Source: Spirochaetales bacterium
GTDB lineage: Bacteria; Spirochaetota; Spirochaetia; DSM-2461
DNA: 64,000 nucleotides
NCBI GenBank assembly: GCA_028533045.1
Contig: JAQQAP010000038.1
Coordinates: forward strand, 1-64,000
Direction: 5' to 3'
A program made the position numbers and the translations under genes. Positions 9,537-17,978 of the stretch are shown here, piece after piece (the stretch's first letter is position 1; each line of letters begins with the position of its first letter). The notes beneath the pieces were generated by a model that made no database searches, was not told the origin of the DNA, and saw only the letters and a program-made list of their open reading frames with translations.

Positions 9537-9698
9537 CCCTGTAGCTTAGTACCTTTAATTCAGATCGTTGATCTACTCCTTTCACGGGGAGGTACAAAAC
9601 TACAGGGTGAAGAAGTCCTTAATGGCTTCCTTGCCCGTTTAGACTTTCCTGTAGTGGTCTTTACGGGGCGTGACAGGGAAGCGATTAAGGATTTTTTT
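9537..9698 (+). ncRNA. Structured leader RNA, riboswitch/attenuator-like
   Basis: Domain 1: CCCTGTAG (9537-9544) pairs with CTACAGGG (9600-9607), 8 bp. Inside it GTACC (9549-9553) pairs with GGTAC (9591-9595) and closes two hairpins, AGATC/GATCT (9562-9574) and CTCC/GGAG (9576-9591, sharing one base). Domain 2 is a long terminator hairpin (9617-9690) ending in T7 just before the Rha start codon. An alternative helix is possible: CTACAGG (9600-9606) with CCTGTAG (9648-9654), extended by GAAGTC (9612-9617) with GACTTT (9642-9647). That helix excludes both P1 and the terminator. This is the logic of a riboswitch. Seen in sequence; ligand and function are unknown. Confidence 0.6.
9617..9698 (+). 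terminator. Intrinsic terminator/attenuator overlapping Rha ribosome binding site
   Basis: CCTTAAT-G-GCTTCC (9617-9630) pairs with GGAAGC-G-ATTAAGG (9677-9690): 13 bp around one G-G mismatch, continued by GCCCGT/ACGGGGC with one bulge. Followed by A and seven Ts (9692-9698). The AAGGA ribosome binding site of the Rha gene is in the 3' strand, so the hairpin would block both transcription and translation. Confidence 0.75.
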
Positions 9699-10367
9699 GT
9701 GTTTAATCAAATTATTAACATCAAAGATGAAATGCGTATGTCCAGCCGAGAGATTGCTGAACTCACCAACAAAAGACACGACCATGTTTGCCGTGATATT
9801 TTAAATCTTAATGAGTCTTACGGGAAAATGTCACTCCCCAAAGTTGGGGAGTCAGATTACACTAATGATCGCGGTAAATCCTATCGTCAATATCTACTAA
9901 CTAAAATGCAGACATTCGACTTACTTACTGGTTATTCAGCTGAGTTAAGGATTACAGTCAATAGACGATGGGAAAAGCTTGAAACAGAAAGAACAGAATG
10001 GATAGGAGCCAGACAGAAAGGGATTGCTGTTAGGAACGATGCTACCGATACCATCCAAGACTTTATTCAATATGCGAAAAGCCAGGGGAGTAAAAACGCT
10101 GATAAGTATTATACGAATATTTCCACTATGGAAAACAAGGCGTTTTTTCTTATCTCTGAAAAATACCCCAATATGCGAGCCATCATGACAGTGCAACAGC
10201 TACGATATATACAATCTGCTGACATTGTTATTAAAGAGGCAATCATAGAAGGAATGGCAAATAATATGTCCTACAAAGATATTTACAAGTTAGCCAAGGA
10301 GCGCATAGAAGTGCTGGCTACACTCCTTCCGAAAACGGAGCTTCCGAGCAGGGAGTTGACAAAATAA
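9699..10367 (+). CDS. Rha-family phage regulatory protein
   Basis: 222 residues from GTG 9699, chosen because AAGGA lies 7 bases upstream and the family's N-terminus (INIKDEMRMSSREIAEL) is then complete. Residues about 10-90 match the pRha winged-helix-like domain (HDHVCRDILNL, LTGYSAELRITVNRRW). Residues about 113-215 are a second domain (YAKSQGSKNADKYY) shared with the minus-strand Rha gene at 32164. Rha proteins interfere with lysogeny or act as antirepressors. Expression is probably set by the leader RNA just upstream; a terminator follows at 10408. Confidence 0.85.
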   Translation: MFNQIINIKDEMRMSSREIAELTNKRHDHVCRDILNLNESYGKMSLPKVGESDYTNDRGKSYRQYLLTKMQTFDLLTGYSAELRITVNRRWEKLETERTEWIGARQKGIAVRNDATDTIQDFIQYAKSQGSKNADKYYTNISTMENKAFFLISEKYPNMRAIMTVQQLRYIQSADIVIKEAIIEGMANNMSYKDIYKLAKERIEVLATLLPKTELPSRELTK

Positions 10368-10407
10368 TCAATATATAGTTAATTATCTATATTAAGTATT
10401 CGATAAC

Positions 10408-10443
10408 GAGACTTATCTCTAAGGAGGTAGGTCTCTTTTTTTT
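10408..10443 (+). terminator. Intrinsic terminator
   Basis: GAGACTTATCTC (10408-10419) and GAGGTAGGTCTC (10424-10435) form a 12-bp stem with two T-G wobbles and a TAAG loop, followed by eight Ts (10436-10443). It separates the Rha unit from the structural operon starting nine bases later. Confidence 0.9.
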
Positions 10444-10451
10444 GGGGTAAT

Positions 10452-11918
10452 ATGGATAGGATTTATACACAAGCTGATATATCTAAGTCTCTAAACGATG
10501 GTAAGTGGGAAGAAGACGGCTACGGAAATCCTATTATCATAATTGATGCTTCAAACGAAAACTTAGACTATGACGGCGAGAAGGTCATGCGTGACGCCCT
10601 GATGGGTAGCAAAGATTACTTTTTACAGAACGGTGTTATTTCCTATGACCATAAACATATCCTTCACGGTGAAGACGCTAAAGCCTACGATGCAGACTAT
10701 AACGCCGAAAAATACATACTCGGAAAACCCCTTGATGTATGGGTAGGAGAAAACAGCCAGGGTAAACCCACGGTCAAAGTTAAAGCTGTTCTTTCCCGGT
10801 CCAACAATATAGCGAAAGAAATTATTTCTAAACTTAAAGATGGTCTTAAAACCGTGAAAGCTTCCGTTGGTGGACGAAGAGTTCAAAAAATCAATAAATT
10901 TGATGAAGATTCCTTTTCCGAGGTTCCTACGATTGTGGGCGTGAATTGGGACGAAGTGGCTTTAACCTATAAGCCTGTAAATCAAACGTTGGATGAAACG
11001 GTCCTATGTCCCGCTGAATTCGTGAAATCTTTGACGGCTGGAAGCTCTGCCGATCCGGGTAACATGGGGACCGGTGGCAACACACTGCAAATGCAATCAA
11101 GGAAAGAAAGAATACGTGGTTTAATCTCTGCCATGGCCGAAGGAACGGTTAAAAAGGGTTGTGATGTGATCAACTTCCTTAGTAAATCCGGGTGTTCTGA
11201 TGATGAAATCCGAAAAATTACCAAGGCTTTGATAAAAACAAATTATTTAGGAGACGTTACAATGGTTGATGGAAACGACAAAAACGACATTGTAGATGAA
11301 GCTGTTTCCGATCTTGAAAAGGCTTTGGCTGATTTTGAGAACGGGGAAGAACTTTCTAAAAGCAAAAAGAAAGACGGCACCTATGTAATGAAGGGCGGGT
11401 TTGAATACCTGAAAAAAGCAGATGGTTCTTATGAGAAAATGGACGATGATGCCCCCGATTACAACGGTGATGATGACAAAGTGGAAAAGTCCATGGATGA
11501 AGCTGTGGATGTAACAGAAGACCTGGAAGTTCTCAGAAAGTCCATTACGGCCCAGGGTGAGGATATCGATGGTATCAAGGATATGCTGAAATCCATACTT
11601 TCCGCAGTAGAAAGACAGGGCGTACTCACTAAGTCTGTTGCTGAAAACATGGTTCAGGATTCCAAGATGCTGAAAAGCATTAGTGAAGCCCCCCAGGGCC
11701 GACAGACCACAAATGGAGTTAAACCCGAAGAAAGATTTGAAAAATCTGTGGCTGATAAATTGAAAGGTTATACCGCAACTTCCTTGGTTAAGTCCATGGC
11801 TGATGCCGGTTTTGATGGAGAAGCGCGATCCGTGGCTAGTGTAATGTTCCGCAAAGGTGGAATGGCACAGGTTCTAAGGGAAATGCCTTCTGTCGCCCAG
11901 GCCCTAACTAAGGAGTAA
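10452..11918 (+). CDS. Prohead protease fused to scaffold
   Basis: 488 residues. Residues 1-190 look like a prohead serine protease: His in VISYDHKH (67, 69), Ser138 in VKASVGGRR, then VNWDEVALTYKPVN. Residues 215-400 are charged, helical and coiled like a scaffold core. Residues 197-216 carry a motif (PGNMGTGGNTLQ) repeated near the N-terminus of the capsid protein, a likely self-cleavage site. Head maturation proteases of this type cut scaffold and capsid N-termini before DNA packaging. The gene lies directly upstream of the capsid gene. The start lacks a close strong ribosome binding site. Confidence 0.75.
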   Translation: MDRIYTQADISKSLNDGKWEEDGYGNPIIIIDASNENLDYDGEKVMRDALMGSKDYFLQNGVISYDHKHILHGEDAKAYDADYNAEKYILGKPLDVWVGENSQGKPTVKVKAVLSRSNNIAKEIISKLKDGLKTVKASVGGRRVQKINKFDEDSFSEVPTIVGVNWDEVALTYKPVNQTLDETVLCPAEFVKSLTAGSSADPGNMGTGGNTLQMQSRKERIRGLISAMAEGTVKKGCDVINFLSKSGCSDDEIRKITKALIKTNYLGDVTMVDGNDKNDIVDEAVSDLEKALADFENGEELSKSKKKDGTYVMKGGFEYLKKADGSYEKMDDDAPDYNGDDDKVEKSMDEAVDVTEDLEVLRKSITAQGEDIDGIKDMLKSILSAVERQGVLTKSVAENMVQDSKMLKSISEAPQGRQTTNGVKPEERFEKSVADKLKGYTATSLVKSMADAGFDGEARSVASVMFRKGGMAQVLREMPSVAQALTKE

Positions 11919-11922
11919 GAAT

Positions 11923-13365
11923 ATGGATAATGCTATTCTTAATGATTTTGGCTTTGGTGCTTTTGGTAGTGCAAGCTCCGGGTTCAACACCGGACAGGCC
12001 GAAGCACTGGTAAAAGCCCTTGAAGTCGGGGATTCTGCTAATCCCGGAGATATGGGAACTGGTGGTAACACACTACAATTTGAATCCCTTGAAGCTCAGC
12101 TTGTATCTGCCCTGAATGAAAACGTCCAGGATTTCAAGCTTATGAAGCTACAGCCGAAGAAGAATGTAGGTTCTACCGTTCATCAGTACACACAGGAAAC
12201 CGATTCCGGTGAATATGATGCTATCGCCACTTCTGAACTTGGTGATCCCATCGAGTCTTCCAGTGATTTTGCTCGTATCACCAGAAATATCAAATATTTT
12301 CAGACCAAGAGAGAAGCTTCCTTGCAAGCAAACCTTCTGAATCCTATTGTGGGATCAGCCAAGGCCGAAGCTGTAGAGGAAAGACTTGGTACTCACGTAC
12401 TCCTGAAAGGTACTGAATATCTTTGTTTCCATGGTAATGAATCTGTTTCTACCAATCAGCCTAACGGTTATCCTCAGATGATCAGAAACGAAGCTCCCGA
12501 TAACGTTCTTGATATGTCAGGTACAAGAATTACTGACAGTGAAAGCACCTTTGAAGAAGCTATCAGAACTGTTTATGAGCAAGGTGGAGAAATATCTGAT
12601 GCTTTCTTTCCCCCTATTCTGGCCCAGGATTGGCAAGACCTTCTCAAAGATCGATACCGATACAATGAAGGGTCCAAGACTGCCGGTAGCAAACTGACCA
12701 CCTATCAGTCTATGTATGGCAATGATATCTTTATCTCTGGCCGTGCCGGTATTGATAAGATGTATAAGGTGAAGACCGTTCCTACTGCTTCCACCAATGC
12801 CAATGCTCCCAGTGCGCCTACTTTCGCTCTGGTCGCCCAGTCTCTTTCCGGTGATGGAACTGGATTTGACGCTGACACTGCTGGTACTTATCGGTATACT
12901 GTTTATGCCGTTGACGCCGAAGGTCGTGTTTCTGCCGCCGCAACAGCCGCTAATGTAGCTGTGGCTTCTGGTGAAGAGGCTCAGGTAACGATTACCCGTG
13001 GGGACGCTGTAAACGGTGCTTATGCTACTGGTTACATTGTATGCCGTGGTAAGAAAGACGTAACTACCGGTGACGATATCCGTGAAATGTATCGTGTCGC
13101 GGCTTCCGGCTCTGCCGATACCGTTACTCTTGATACAAACGATGAACTGCCCGGTACTGCTGAAATCCTTCTGCTTTCTTCTAACCAGGTTCAGGATACT
13201 TACCAGTGGGATTCCTTCTGTGACCTCAAGAGATTCAATCTCGGAGCTACCAGAGCTTCCATCCCCTTCCTTCTGGTATGGTATGGAACTCCTGACCTTA
13301 AGATCGCCAAGCGCAACGCTCTGATTAAGAACGTTGGTCACTCTGGCGTTTCTGATTGGTTCTAA
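11923..13365 (+). CDS. Major capsid protein
   Basis: 480 residues, HK97-like by position and length. Residues 36-55 contain NPGDMGTGGNTLQFES, nearly identical to a motif in the preceding protease, which suggests N-terminal processing near residue 52. Residues about 285-415 appear to be an inserted Ig/FN3-like domain (GTYRYTVYAVDAEGRVSAAA) exposed on the capsid surface. The end (ATRASIPFLLVWYGTPDLKI) returns to a shell-like sequence. Strong ribosome binding site; expected to be the most abundant protein. Confidence 0.8.
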   Translation: MDNAILNDFGFGAFGSASSGFNTGQAEALVKALEVGDSANPGDMGTGGNTLQFESLEAQLVSALNENVQDFKLMKLQPKKNVGSTVHQYTQETDSGEYDAIATSELGDPIESSSDFARITRNIKYFQTKREASLQANLLNPIVGSAKAEAVEERLGTHVLLKGTEYLCFHGNESVSTNQPNGYPQMIRNEAPDNVLDMSGTRITDSESTFEEAIRTVYEQGGEISDAFFPPILAQDWQDLLKDRYRYNEGSKTAGSKLTTYQSMYGNDIFISGRAGIDKMYKVKTVPTASTNANAPSAPTFALVAQSLSGDGTGFDADTAGTYRYTVYAVDAEGRVSAAATAANVAVASGEEAQVTITRGDAVNGAYATGYIVCRGKKDVTTGDDIREMYRVAASGSADTVTLDTNDELPGTAEILLLSSNQVQDTYQWDSFCDLKRFNLGATRASIPFLLVWYGTPDLKIAKRNALIKNVGHSGVSDWF

Positions 13366-13370
13366 ATAAT

Positions 13371-13386
13371 GGGGGCTACGGCCCCC
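13371..13386 (+). promoter_or_regulatory. GC hairpin with UACG tetraloop after capsid gene
   Basis: GGGGGC-TACG-GCCCCC: 6-bp stem capped by a C(UACG)G tetraloop, followed by CTATTAAAAAGGGAG, which includes the next ribosome binding site. No T-tract. A related element is at 43909-43926. May protect the capsid mRNA or weaken read-through. Confidence 0.55.
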
Positions 13387-13407
13387 TATTAAAAAGGGAG
13401 AAAGTAA

Positions 13408-13863
13408 ATGACAGATTTAAGTGAATTAAGCCTACCCGAACTGAAAGAAGTCGCTAAAAATGTTGGTGTTTCTTTTGGTGGAAATATCGGTGAAGATAAG
13501 CTAAGAGAAAAACTTAACGCCCACTTTTCCGAAAACGAAGAATTGACAGAGCAGACCGAAGAAGGTACTGTTTCCCCGGAAGCCCCGGAAGCCCCGGAAG
13601 CCCCGGAAGCCCCGGAAGCCCCGGAAGCCCCGGAAGCCCCGGAAGCCCCGGAAGCCCCGGAAGCCCCGGAAGCCCCGGAAGCCCCGGAAGCCCCGGAAGC
13701 CCCGGAAGCCCCGGAAGGAATGGTCAAGGTAAAATCAGTTCACAACGGTATTATTACTGTAGGAAAAGAGCAGATTGATTTCGGTGGTCCCGATGATGCG
13801 GTAGAAGTATCTGCGGAAGTTGCTGAGAAGCTTTGTTCTCTGAAAGGGTATGAAAAGTGTTAA
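13408..13863 (+). CDS. HeH-like N-terminus, Pro-Glu-Ala repeat protein
   Basis: 151 residues. Residues 1-40 ([20 protein letters not shown]) resemble a HeH/SAP-type helical domain. Residues about 57-103 are a perfect Pro-Glu-Ala tandem repeat. The C-terminal 45 residues are beta-rich ([20 protein letters not shown]). Placed between capsid and connector genes, so perhaps a head decoration or fibre with an extended rod. Exact function unknown. Confidence 0.55.
   Translation: MTDLSELSLPELKEVAKNVGVSFGGNIGEDKLREKLNAHFSENEELTEQTEEGTVSPEAPEAPEAPEAPEAPEAPEAPEAPEAPEAPEAPEAPEAPEAPEAPEGMVKVKSVHNGIITVGKEQIDFGGPDDAVEVSAEVAEKLCSLKGYEKC
13576..13716 (+). repeat. 9-bp coding minisatellite
   Basis: Fifteen perfect copies of CCGGAAGCC plus a partial CCGGAA, coding for Pro-Glu-Ala. 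All copies are identical at the DNA level, meaning recent expansion by slippage or strong conversion. Copy number is likely to vary between isolates. Confidence 0.95.
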
Positions 13864-15326
13864 CAACCGCCAATACTGGCAGTAACATAATTTTAACTAC
13901 CTCATTAACCGGTCAGTACATTCTTTACAGGAAACTGAATTCCGGCGATTGGGAACCTTGGACCGGCTCTAGTTGGGGCGGGGTTCCCGTTTTAATAACG
14001 GGTAGTAATTTCTCTGATTATGACCTATCCGATGGGGTTTACCAATATCGCACCGAGGATAACGGCGAATATGATTACTCTGATTGCGTTGTAATCGGTA
14101 GTGATTATGTAGGCTGGACCTTTGACAACTACGAAGTCCCGGAAGGACAATGGGGCGAGATTCTTACGTCAGACGATCTTAGATATTCTTTTCTTTGGGG
14201 AATTGACTTTACCGCTTCCAACGGGGAAGAGTGGTATGAAGTCCAGACGAAAAAAAATATAGAATGGGCCGTATACCAGCTTGAAAAAAAGCTGAATATC
14301 GACATTTATCAACGACAATACTACTGTGATGATGAATTGAACGACGAGATAGAGGAATCCAAATTCGTCAAGAAAGAATTCCCTTATCCCAACAAAAGAA
14401 ATCACAGATATAATATAAGATTACGCCATAGGCCGGTACAGGAAGTTACCAGGTTTGATTTTTATTCTCCTATGGATACCAAAATCATTGACCTCATGCA
14501 GTGGATGCGACTTGATCGAAGAAATGGTCAGTTAAACTTTAAGCCAAGACAGGGTAATTCTCAGACTTTTACCTCTTATTCTTATCCTTGGAATCTTCTT
14601 TTAGGGAATTACGGTTATCGTGATGCTTTTCATATCAACATGAAAACAGGCTACAAAAATGCTGAATTGATACCGGAAGACTTAAGAGAAATAATAGGGA
14701 AGATAGCCGCGCTTAAAATGCTCAATGTTATTGGTGACGGACTTTTGGCTGGATTTTCCAGTTCATCTCTTTCCCTTGATGGTATTTCTGAGTCTTTTAG
14801 TTCTACGCAGTCAGCAACTTCCATTGCTGGTTCATCCCTTGTTTATGAGCATGGCAGGATAGATAAAATGTATATGTTTAAAAATCGATATATTGGTAAA
14901 ACTGTTCTTTCGCAAAACAGGGAGTCTGGGGAACTTCAATTCAAAAGGATTCTTGATGTGTACAAACATGACTGTCGGGATAAGAAATCCTATAAAATAT
15001 GGTTCGGTAAAAAACACATTACGGTAACAGAAGACCACTCGCTGTTTACTCCTGATCTCAAAGAGATTAAGGGGAACGACATAGAGGTTGGGACGATCCT
15101 TGCTGGCAAGGGCTGTTGTCGTGTGGTCACAAGAATAAAACAGGTCAAAAAAAGGTATATGTATGATCTTTGTGTAGAAGACAACGAAAACTTTTTCGCC
15201 AATGATGTGCTTGCTCACAATTCGGCTTATTTCGGTGCCAGGGTCAAAGTCTATCAAGATGAAATAAAAGAATATATCTCAGAAAACCAAAATAAGTATG
15301 GAAATGTCCGAATAGGGGGTATTTGA
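13857..15326 (+). CDS. Head-tail connector protein interrupted by a mini-intein
   Basis: 489-residue precursor from GTG 13857, overlapping the previous gene by 7 bases. Residues 1-85 are a beta-rich domain; 86-321 and 456-489 form the rest of the extein. LSLDGISESFSSTQSAT joined to SAYFGARVKVYQDEI after splicing restores a pattern seen in phage neck proteins. Residues 322-455 are an intein (see separate entry); the mature protein would be 355 residues. Position after the capsid suggests a head-completion role. Confidence 0.7.
   Translation: MLTTANTGSNIILTTSLTGQYILYRKLNSGDWEPWTGSSWGGVPVLITGSNFSDYDLSDGVYQYRTEDNGEYDYSDCVVIGSDYVGWTFDNYEVPEGQWGEILTSDDLRYSFLWGIDFTASNGEEWYEVQTKKNIEWAVYQLEKKLNIDIYQRQYYCDDELNDEIEESKFVKKEFPYPNKRNHRYNIRLRHRPVQEVTRFDFYSPMDTKIIDLMQWMRLDRRNGQLNFKPRQGNSQTFTSYSYPWNLLLGNYGYRDAFHINMKTGYKNAELIPEDLREIIGKIAALKMLNVIGDGLLAGFSSSSLSLDGISESFSSTQSATSIAGSSLVYEHGRIDKMYMFKNRYIGKTVLSQNRESGELQFKRILDVYKHDCRDKKSYKIWFGKKHITVTEDHSLFTPDLKEIKGNDIEVGTILAGKGCCRVVTRIKQVKKRYMYDLCVEDNENFFANDVLAHNSAYFGARVKVYQDEIKEYISENQNKYGNVRIGGI
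14820..15221 (+). other. Mini-intein (Hint domain), 134 residues
   Basis: In frame inside the connector gene. Block A begins SIAGSSLVYEHG with Ser1 as nucleophile. Block B is VTEDHSLF with the TxxH motif. Block F is YDLCVEDNENFFAND, and block G is VLAHN followed by Ser+1. No homing-endonuclease domain fits in 134 residues. All residues needed for protein splicing are visible, so it is probably active, but this is not proven. Confidence 0.9.
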
Positions 15327-16402
15327 TGCCCGTAGGAATCACAGAAAACAGCCCTGTACAGCTTTCTTTAACTCGTAGTAACTTTAATTCTCTCATAAAC
15401 CGGCACTCACAGCCGATCAGATGGCTAACCGCTGAAAAATGCCCTTGCATAGGGAGTAATCAGCGTCCCGATGCAAACTGTTCTTTCTGTAAAGGGAAGG
15501 GCGTAAGCTACGATATAACAACAGAGTGTAGCCAGATAGAAACTCTTAGAGCCGTTGCAGACGGAGTAATTGAGCAAGATAACGTTGTATGGGTAAGAGA
15601 TTTAAAAGGCAATGAATACAGCTTTACAGATGGCGGTTGTATTACTTATGTGCCGGATGCCAAGAGGGGATTTTCTTACAATGTTAAATATACCGAAGAC
15701 ATTACACTTTCAGGAAGCGGCACGGCTACAAAGATTGATACTGGCCTTTATTCCGTGGATCTTCCTGAACAGGTAAAATTCGGATACGTCCAAGGTGAGT
15801 TGCTTACCGTAGAGGCTGAATCTAACGGAGCAACTTTAACCGTTACCGATATATTTAGAAATAGCTTTGAGATTTCCGAAGATATATCTACGGATGTTAC
15901 GGTAACTTATACCTATGTAGAACCGTTTCAATTTGCTTTAATAACAAACAACTTTTCCAGAACAGACCAGAAATACCTTGATGCGATTAACGGCCAGGGT
16001 ATGTTGATCTTCCCCCAAAGATGGGAAGTGACACAAGATGATCTTATAGTTGCGCTCAACGCTACAGAAACGAAAAAAATAGTCTACCGATCAACCGGAA
16101 ATATAGACACTCTTCCGTCGTTCTATTTGTATGAACTAAAACAAGCCTTTTGTATCCGGGATGGGGCAAAGGTAGAGTTTACACCATATACGGATTTTAC
16201 TATATACAAAGGCAATGAAATACAGTGGATTTCTGACAATAAACCAGAAGAAGATGAACAAGTATCAATTACTTATATATACAATACTGTATATAGAGTT
16301 GTTGGCGATATACCCGATCCCAGAACAAGCGAAAACAACAGATTTCCCCGGAAAGTGGCTTTAAAACTCTACACTGATTTCAATAAGAGGGAAAACATAT
16401 GA
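15326..16402 (+). CDS. Putative neck/head-closure protein with zinc motif
   Basis: 358 residues from ATG 15326, GGGGGT upstream. Residues about 38-60 contain CPC...C..CKGKG, a zinc-ribbon arrangement seen in some phage connector proteins. The remainder is beta-rich (VTYTYVEPFQFALI, VSITYIYNTVYRVVG). Lies between the intein-bearing connector and a tail-completion gene. Assignment rests mainly on order. Confidence 0.5.
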   Translation: MPVGITENSPVQLSLTRSNFNSLINRHSQPIRWLTAEKCPCIGSNQRPDANCSFCKGKGVSYDITTECSQIETLRAVADGVIEQDNVVWVRDLKGNEYSFTDGGCITYVPDAKRGFSYNVKYTEDITLSGSGTATKIDTGLYSVDLPEQVKFGYVQGELLTVEAESNGATLTVTDIFRNSFEISEDISTDVTVTYTYVEPFQFALITNNFSRTDQKYLDAINGQGMLIFPQRWEVTQDDLIVALNATETKKIVYRSTGNIDTLPSFYLYELKQAFCIRDGAKVEFTPYTDFTIYKGNEIQWISDNKPEEDEQVSITYIYNTVYRVVGDIPDPRTSENNRFPRKVALKLYTDFNKRENI

Positions 16403-17241
16403 TGACGTTATCAGTTGTCCCTGATGATCCCGCACTTGGTGAAATGATTGCGGCTATGAATTCCGTTGGAACAGGAATGGGATTGAAGAATACCGAAAGG
16501 GCTTTAGATTTAATCGCCCAGTCGGTGGCTCGTTCATGGCAAAATGCTGTAGGATCAGACCATAGAATAGAACGAAAGAAAACCGCTCCTTTTGAACACG
16601 TAGTTTATTCCCGTGATCCTGTGGTTCATTGGATGGAATATGGTTTGAAATCGTTTGACATGAAAGAAACTCACACGAAAGGGCCGAAGTCCAGAGTCGT
16701 AAAACCAAGAGTCCGAAAGGGAAAAGTGCTGAATCAATGGTGGCAAACAAGGCAGGACGGGTCCAGATATTTAGTACACGCCGGTGACCCTTATTTAATT
16801 GTCCCTTTCAGACAACACGTAAAAAAGATGAAAGAAATTCAAGGGGATGAACTGAAAAACGCTTACTCCTATGTACAGTCTCAAATGAGGAAGGATGATT
16901 TCACCAAAAGCAAAGTCACCGCTTCTCCTGCGGATAGTACAACTCAATCAAAAAATGCCAACCAAGAAATGGTAAAAAGGGCTGAATACTCATGGGGAAC
17001 GAAAATTGAATTCCCCAAGGTAGAAGATGGAGTAGATAAGTACAAACATTTAAGAGGCATGACAAAGATGCAGGGCGGCGAGTTTATGACTTTTCGGGTT
17101 GTATCGGTTAATTCTCCTAAGAACTCATGGATACATCCTGGAATACCAGAAAAACGGTATTTACGAAATATTCTTGAACGTGGACAGGAGCAAATAAGCA
17201 ATATTATAGGGAAAGCATTAGAAAAGGATTTAGGCGCATGA
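16399..17241 (+). CDS. Putative tail-completion protein
   Basis: 280 residues with HK97 gp10-like features: N-terminal helix LIAQSVARSWQNAVG, basic middle, and C-terminal WIHPGIPEKRYLRNIL with the 'HPG' turn typical of this group. ATG overlaps the upstream stop. Would join the connector to the tail. Confidence 0.6.
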   Translation: MMTLSVVPDDPALGEMIAAMNSVGTGMGLKNTERALDLIAQSVARSWQNAVGSDHRIERKKTAPFEHVVYSRDPVVHWMEYGLKSFDMKETHTKGPKSRVVKPRVRKGKVLNQWWQTRQDGSRYLVHAGDPYLIVPFRQHVKKMKEIQGDELKNAYSYVQSQMRKDDFTKSKVTASPADSTTQSKNANQEMVKRAEYSWGTKIEFPKVEDGVDKYKHLRGMTKMQGGEFMTFRVVSVNSPKNSWIHPGIPEKRYLRNILERGQEQISNIIGKALEKDLGA

Positions 17242-17978
17242 TTATAGCAGTAAGTAAAATCCCCGTAGTGGAAGAAATATTAGTTACCTATCTGGAAAAA
17301 TACCTGAATGATTCTGTTCAATGGAATTCATTATATCCAAACCATACAGTAAGGATAAGCAATGAACATCCATGGGTTCCTTATATGACGTCTGAAAGTC
17401 TCGCAACAGAAGGGTGGCTTGATTTAAACAATGTAAGTGAATCTCTCTTCCCTGCTATTACGGTGGTAAATTCACAAGACTCTGACGATCCGCTTTATTT
17501 AGATAATTACACAGAGCAACGCCTCCATAAGGATGAATACGATGATTTTGTTACTATGCTGGAAGATGAAGCTATTTATATAGAACCTACCGCCTTAGAA
17601 ACAATACAGACCCATTTTGAATCGAATGAATACCTTGTTGGAACACGTTTTTTTTGTGAGAGAAAAGACATAATCAATATTGACATAACGGTTGATGACG
17701 CCTCAAATGTAAAGAATAGACTATATGATTTAATTACTATATACTTGAAAGGGCATGGACGGAAAGAACTTTTTCAAGATGAAAGAATTGAGATACTTTC
17801 CAAGACGGTTTCCGGTACAAGGTCCGGGGTCTATAATATAGACTTTGGTAGGACGTTACGGGGATCAACCATACAATGTGAAGTTCACTCCCAATTCTGG
17901 CAAGTGTTTTATGACACGGACTATGGAACTATTAGTGAAGTTGACATAGATCATACAGTGAGGACGAATGATGAGTAA
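17238..17978 (+). CDS. Putative tail terminator/neck protein
   Basis: 246 residues, ATG overlapping the previous gene by 4 bases. Includes IINIDITVDDASNVKNRLYDL and YNIDFGRTLRGSTIQCEVHS, an alpha/beta layout compatible with a tail terminator. It lies just before the sheath module. No specific family recognised. Confidence 0.4.
   Translation: MIIAVSKIPVVEEILVTYLEKYLNDSVQWNSLYPNHTVRISNEHPWVPYMTSESLATEGWLDLNNVSESLFPAITVVNSQDSDDPLYLDNYTEQRLHKDEYDDFVTMLEDEAIYIEPTALETIQTHFESNEYLVGTRFFCERKDIINIDITVDDASNVKNRLYDLITIYLKGHGRKELFQDERIEILSKTVSGTRSGVYNIDFGRTLRGSTIQCEVHSQFWQVFYDTDYGTISEVDIDHTVRTNDE

Noticed and set aside
9537-9607. Possible tRNA gene (outer 8-bp stem and TAGCTTAGT start)
   Set aside because: Inner pairing places one stem around two hairpins rather than a cloverleaf; no anticodon loop of seven bases in place.
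12517-13341. Long minus-strand open frame across the capsid gene
   Set aside because: Antisense shadow of a strongly supported capsid gene.
13576-13716. CRISPR-like repeat
   Set aside because: Units are 9 bp without spacers and lie in a coding frame.
13389-13727. Minus-strand Gly-Ala-Ser repeat reading frame
   Set aside because: It is the reverse complement of the Pro-Glu-Ala minisatellite and has no ribosome binding site.
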